Shown here piece after piece: positions 6,769 to 6,981 of a stretch of DNA of 6,981 nucleotides; within the stretch, counting starts at the first letter, position 1, and the number at the start of each line of letters is the position of its first letter. The notes under the pieces were generated by a model. The model was given only the letters and a program-made list of their open reading frames with translations. It made no database searches and was not told the DNA's origin. This stretch comes from Clostridia bacterium (GTDB lineage Bacteria; Bacillota_A; Clostridia; Christensenellales; Aristaeellaceae): NCBI GenBank assembly GCA_900754775.1, contig CAAEDZ010000110.1, positions 1-6,981 on the forward strand. Direction: 5' to 3'. A program made the translations under genes and the position numbers.

Positions 6769-6981
6769 CCCTTACCTCCGCCGCGACGTTGCCGCCGCGC
6801 ATGTGTACTTCGATGGCGTCTCCCGCGCGCAGCGCGCCCGCTTCGGGGACGCATTTGCCGTCCTTGAAGACCACGGCATAGCCGCGGCGCACCACGCCCT
6901 CGGGGTCGAGCGCCGAAAGCGCGCGCGAAGAGAGCGACAGCCGCCGCTCCATGGCGTCACGCTTTTTCGTCAGCGCAATGG
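6749..6981 (-). CDS. xseA: Exodeoxyribonuclease VII large subunit, C-terminal end (partial)
   Basis: Only the last 76 codons lie in the window; the gene continues past the right edge. XseA is the catalytic subunit of exonuclease VII, a cytoplasmic nuclease that degrades single-stranded DNA into oligonucleotides and works in repair and recombination with several copies of XseB. The visible part begins in the end of the helical region (ALTKKRDAMERRLSLSSRAL) and contains the family's C-terminal signature LDPEGVVRRGYAVV, followed by a small beta-rich tail (GDAIEVHMRGG) that ends in a TGA at 6749-6751. Its last 20 bp overlap the start of xseB, an arrangement that suggests translational coupling. 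Identification rests on the RRGYA motif plus the adjacent xseB. The catalytic domain and start cannot be judged from here. Confidence 0.93.
   Translation of the reverse strand, partial: IALTKKRDAMERRLSLSSRALSALDPEGVVRRGYAVVFKDGKCVPEAGALRAGDAIEVHMRGGNVAAEVRDGELHL

Noticed and set aside
1..6981. A hidden defence, mobile or otherwise novel system
   Set aside because: Every part of the window is accounted for by eight known housekeeping genes in a known Firmicutes order. No direct repeats, integrase, transposase, CRISPR repeats, tRNA or unexplained gene is visible.

Overview
The window is GC-rich and densely coding. It carries eight genes, all on the minus strand, so transcription runs from high to low coordinates. 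In that order they are xseA (3' end only), xseB, ispA, dxs, a TlyA-family rRNA methyltransferase gene, nadK, argR and recN (5' part, cut by the window start). Gaps between genes run from a 20-bp overlap to about 60 bp, and no terminator-like hairpin is visible between any of them. This looks like one long operon or a pair of overlapping transcription units.

The organism is most likely a GC-rich, Gram-positive member of the Clostridia. This is an inference from gene order: xseA-xseB-ispA-dxs-tlyA-argR-recN is a known Firmicutes arrangement, and nadK between tlyA and argR is the clostridial version of it. The protein signatures agree: an AhrC/ArgR-type arginine repressor, a fused two-domain TlyA, and Shine-Dalgarno motifs close to AGGAGG ahead of most genes. 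I cannot name a species.

Right part (about 5660-6981): the C-terminus of exonuclease VII large subunit and the complete small subunit overlap and are translationally coupled. The small subunit gene overlaps ispA by an ATGA. Centre (3803-6556): ispA and dxs supply isoprenoids. Dxs makes DXP, the entry compound of the MEP pathway, and IspA condenses IPP and DMAPP into a longer prenyl diphosphate. Left-centre (2083-3806): tlyA overlaps dxs by an ATGA. After it comes the only AT-rich gap, then NAD kinase, which supplies NADP; NADPH is used by the MEP pathway among others. Left (1-2054): ArgR, the arginine-sensing repressor, then RecN, an SMC-like DNA repair ATPase. Exonuclease VII and RecN bracket the cluster with DNA-repair functions.

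All eight reading frames are continuous and keep their family motifs. I see no mobile element, CRISPR array, RNA gene, pseudogene or phage trace, and no stretch over 300 bases without a gene. I found no evidence of an undescribed system here. The points worth a second look are small: the start and possible promoter of nadK, the TTG start of dxs, and the same-frame argR/recN junction.
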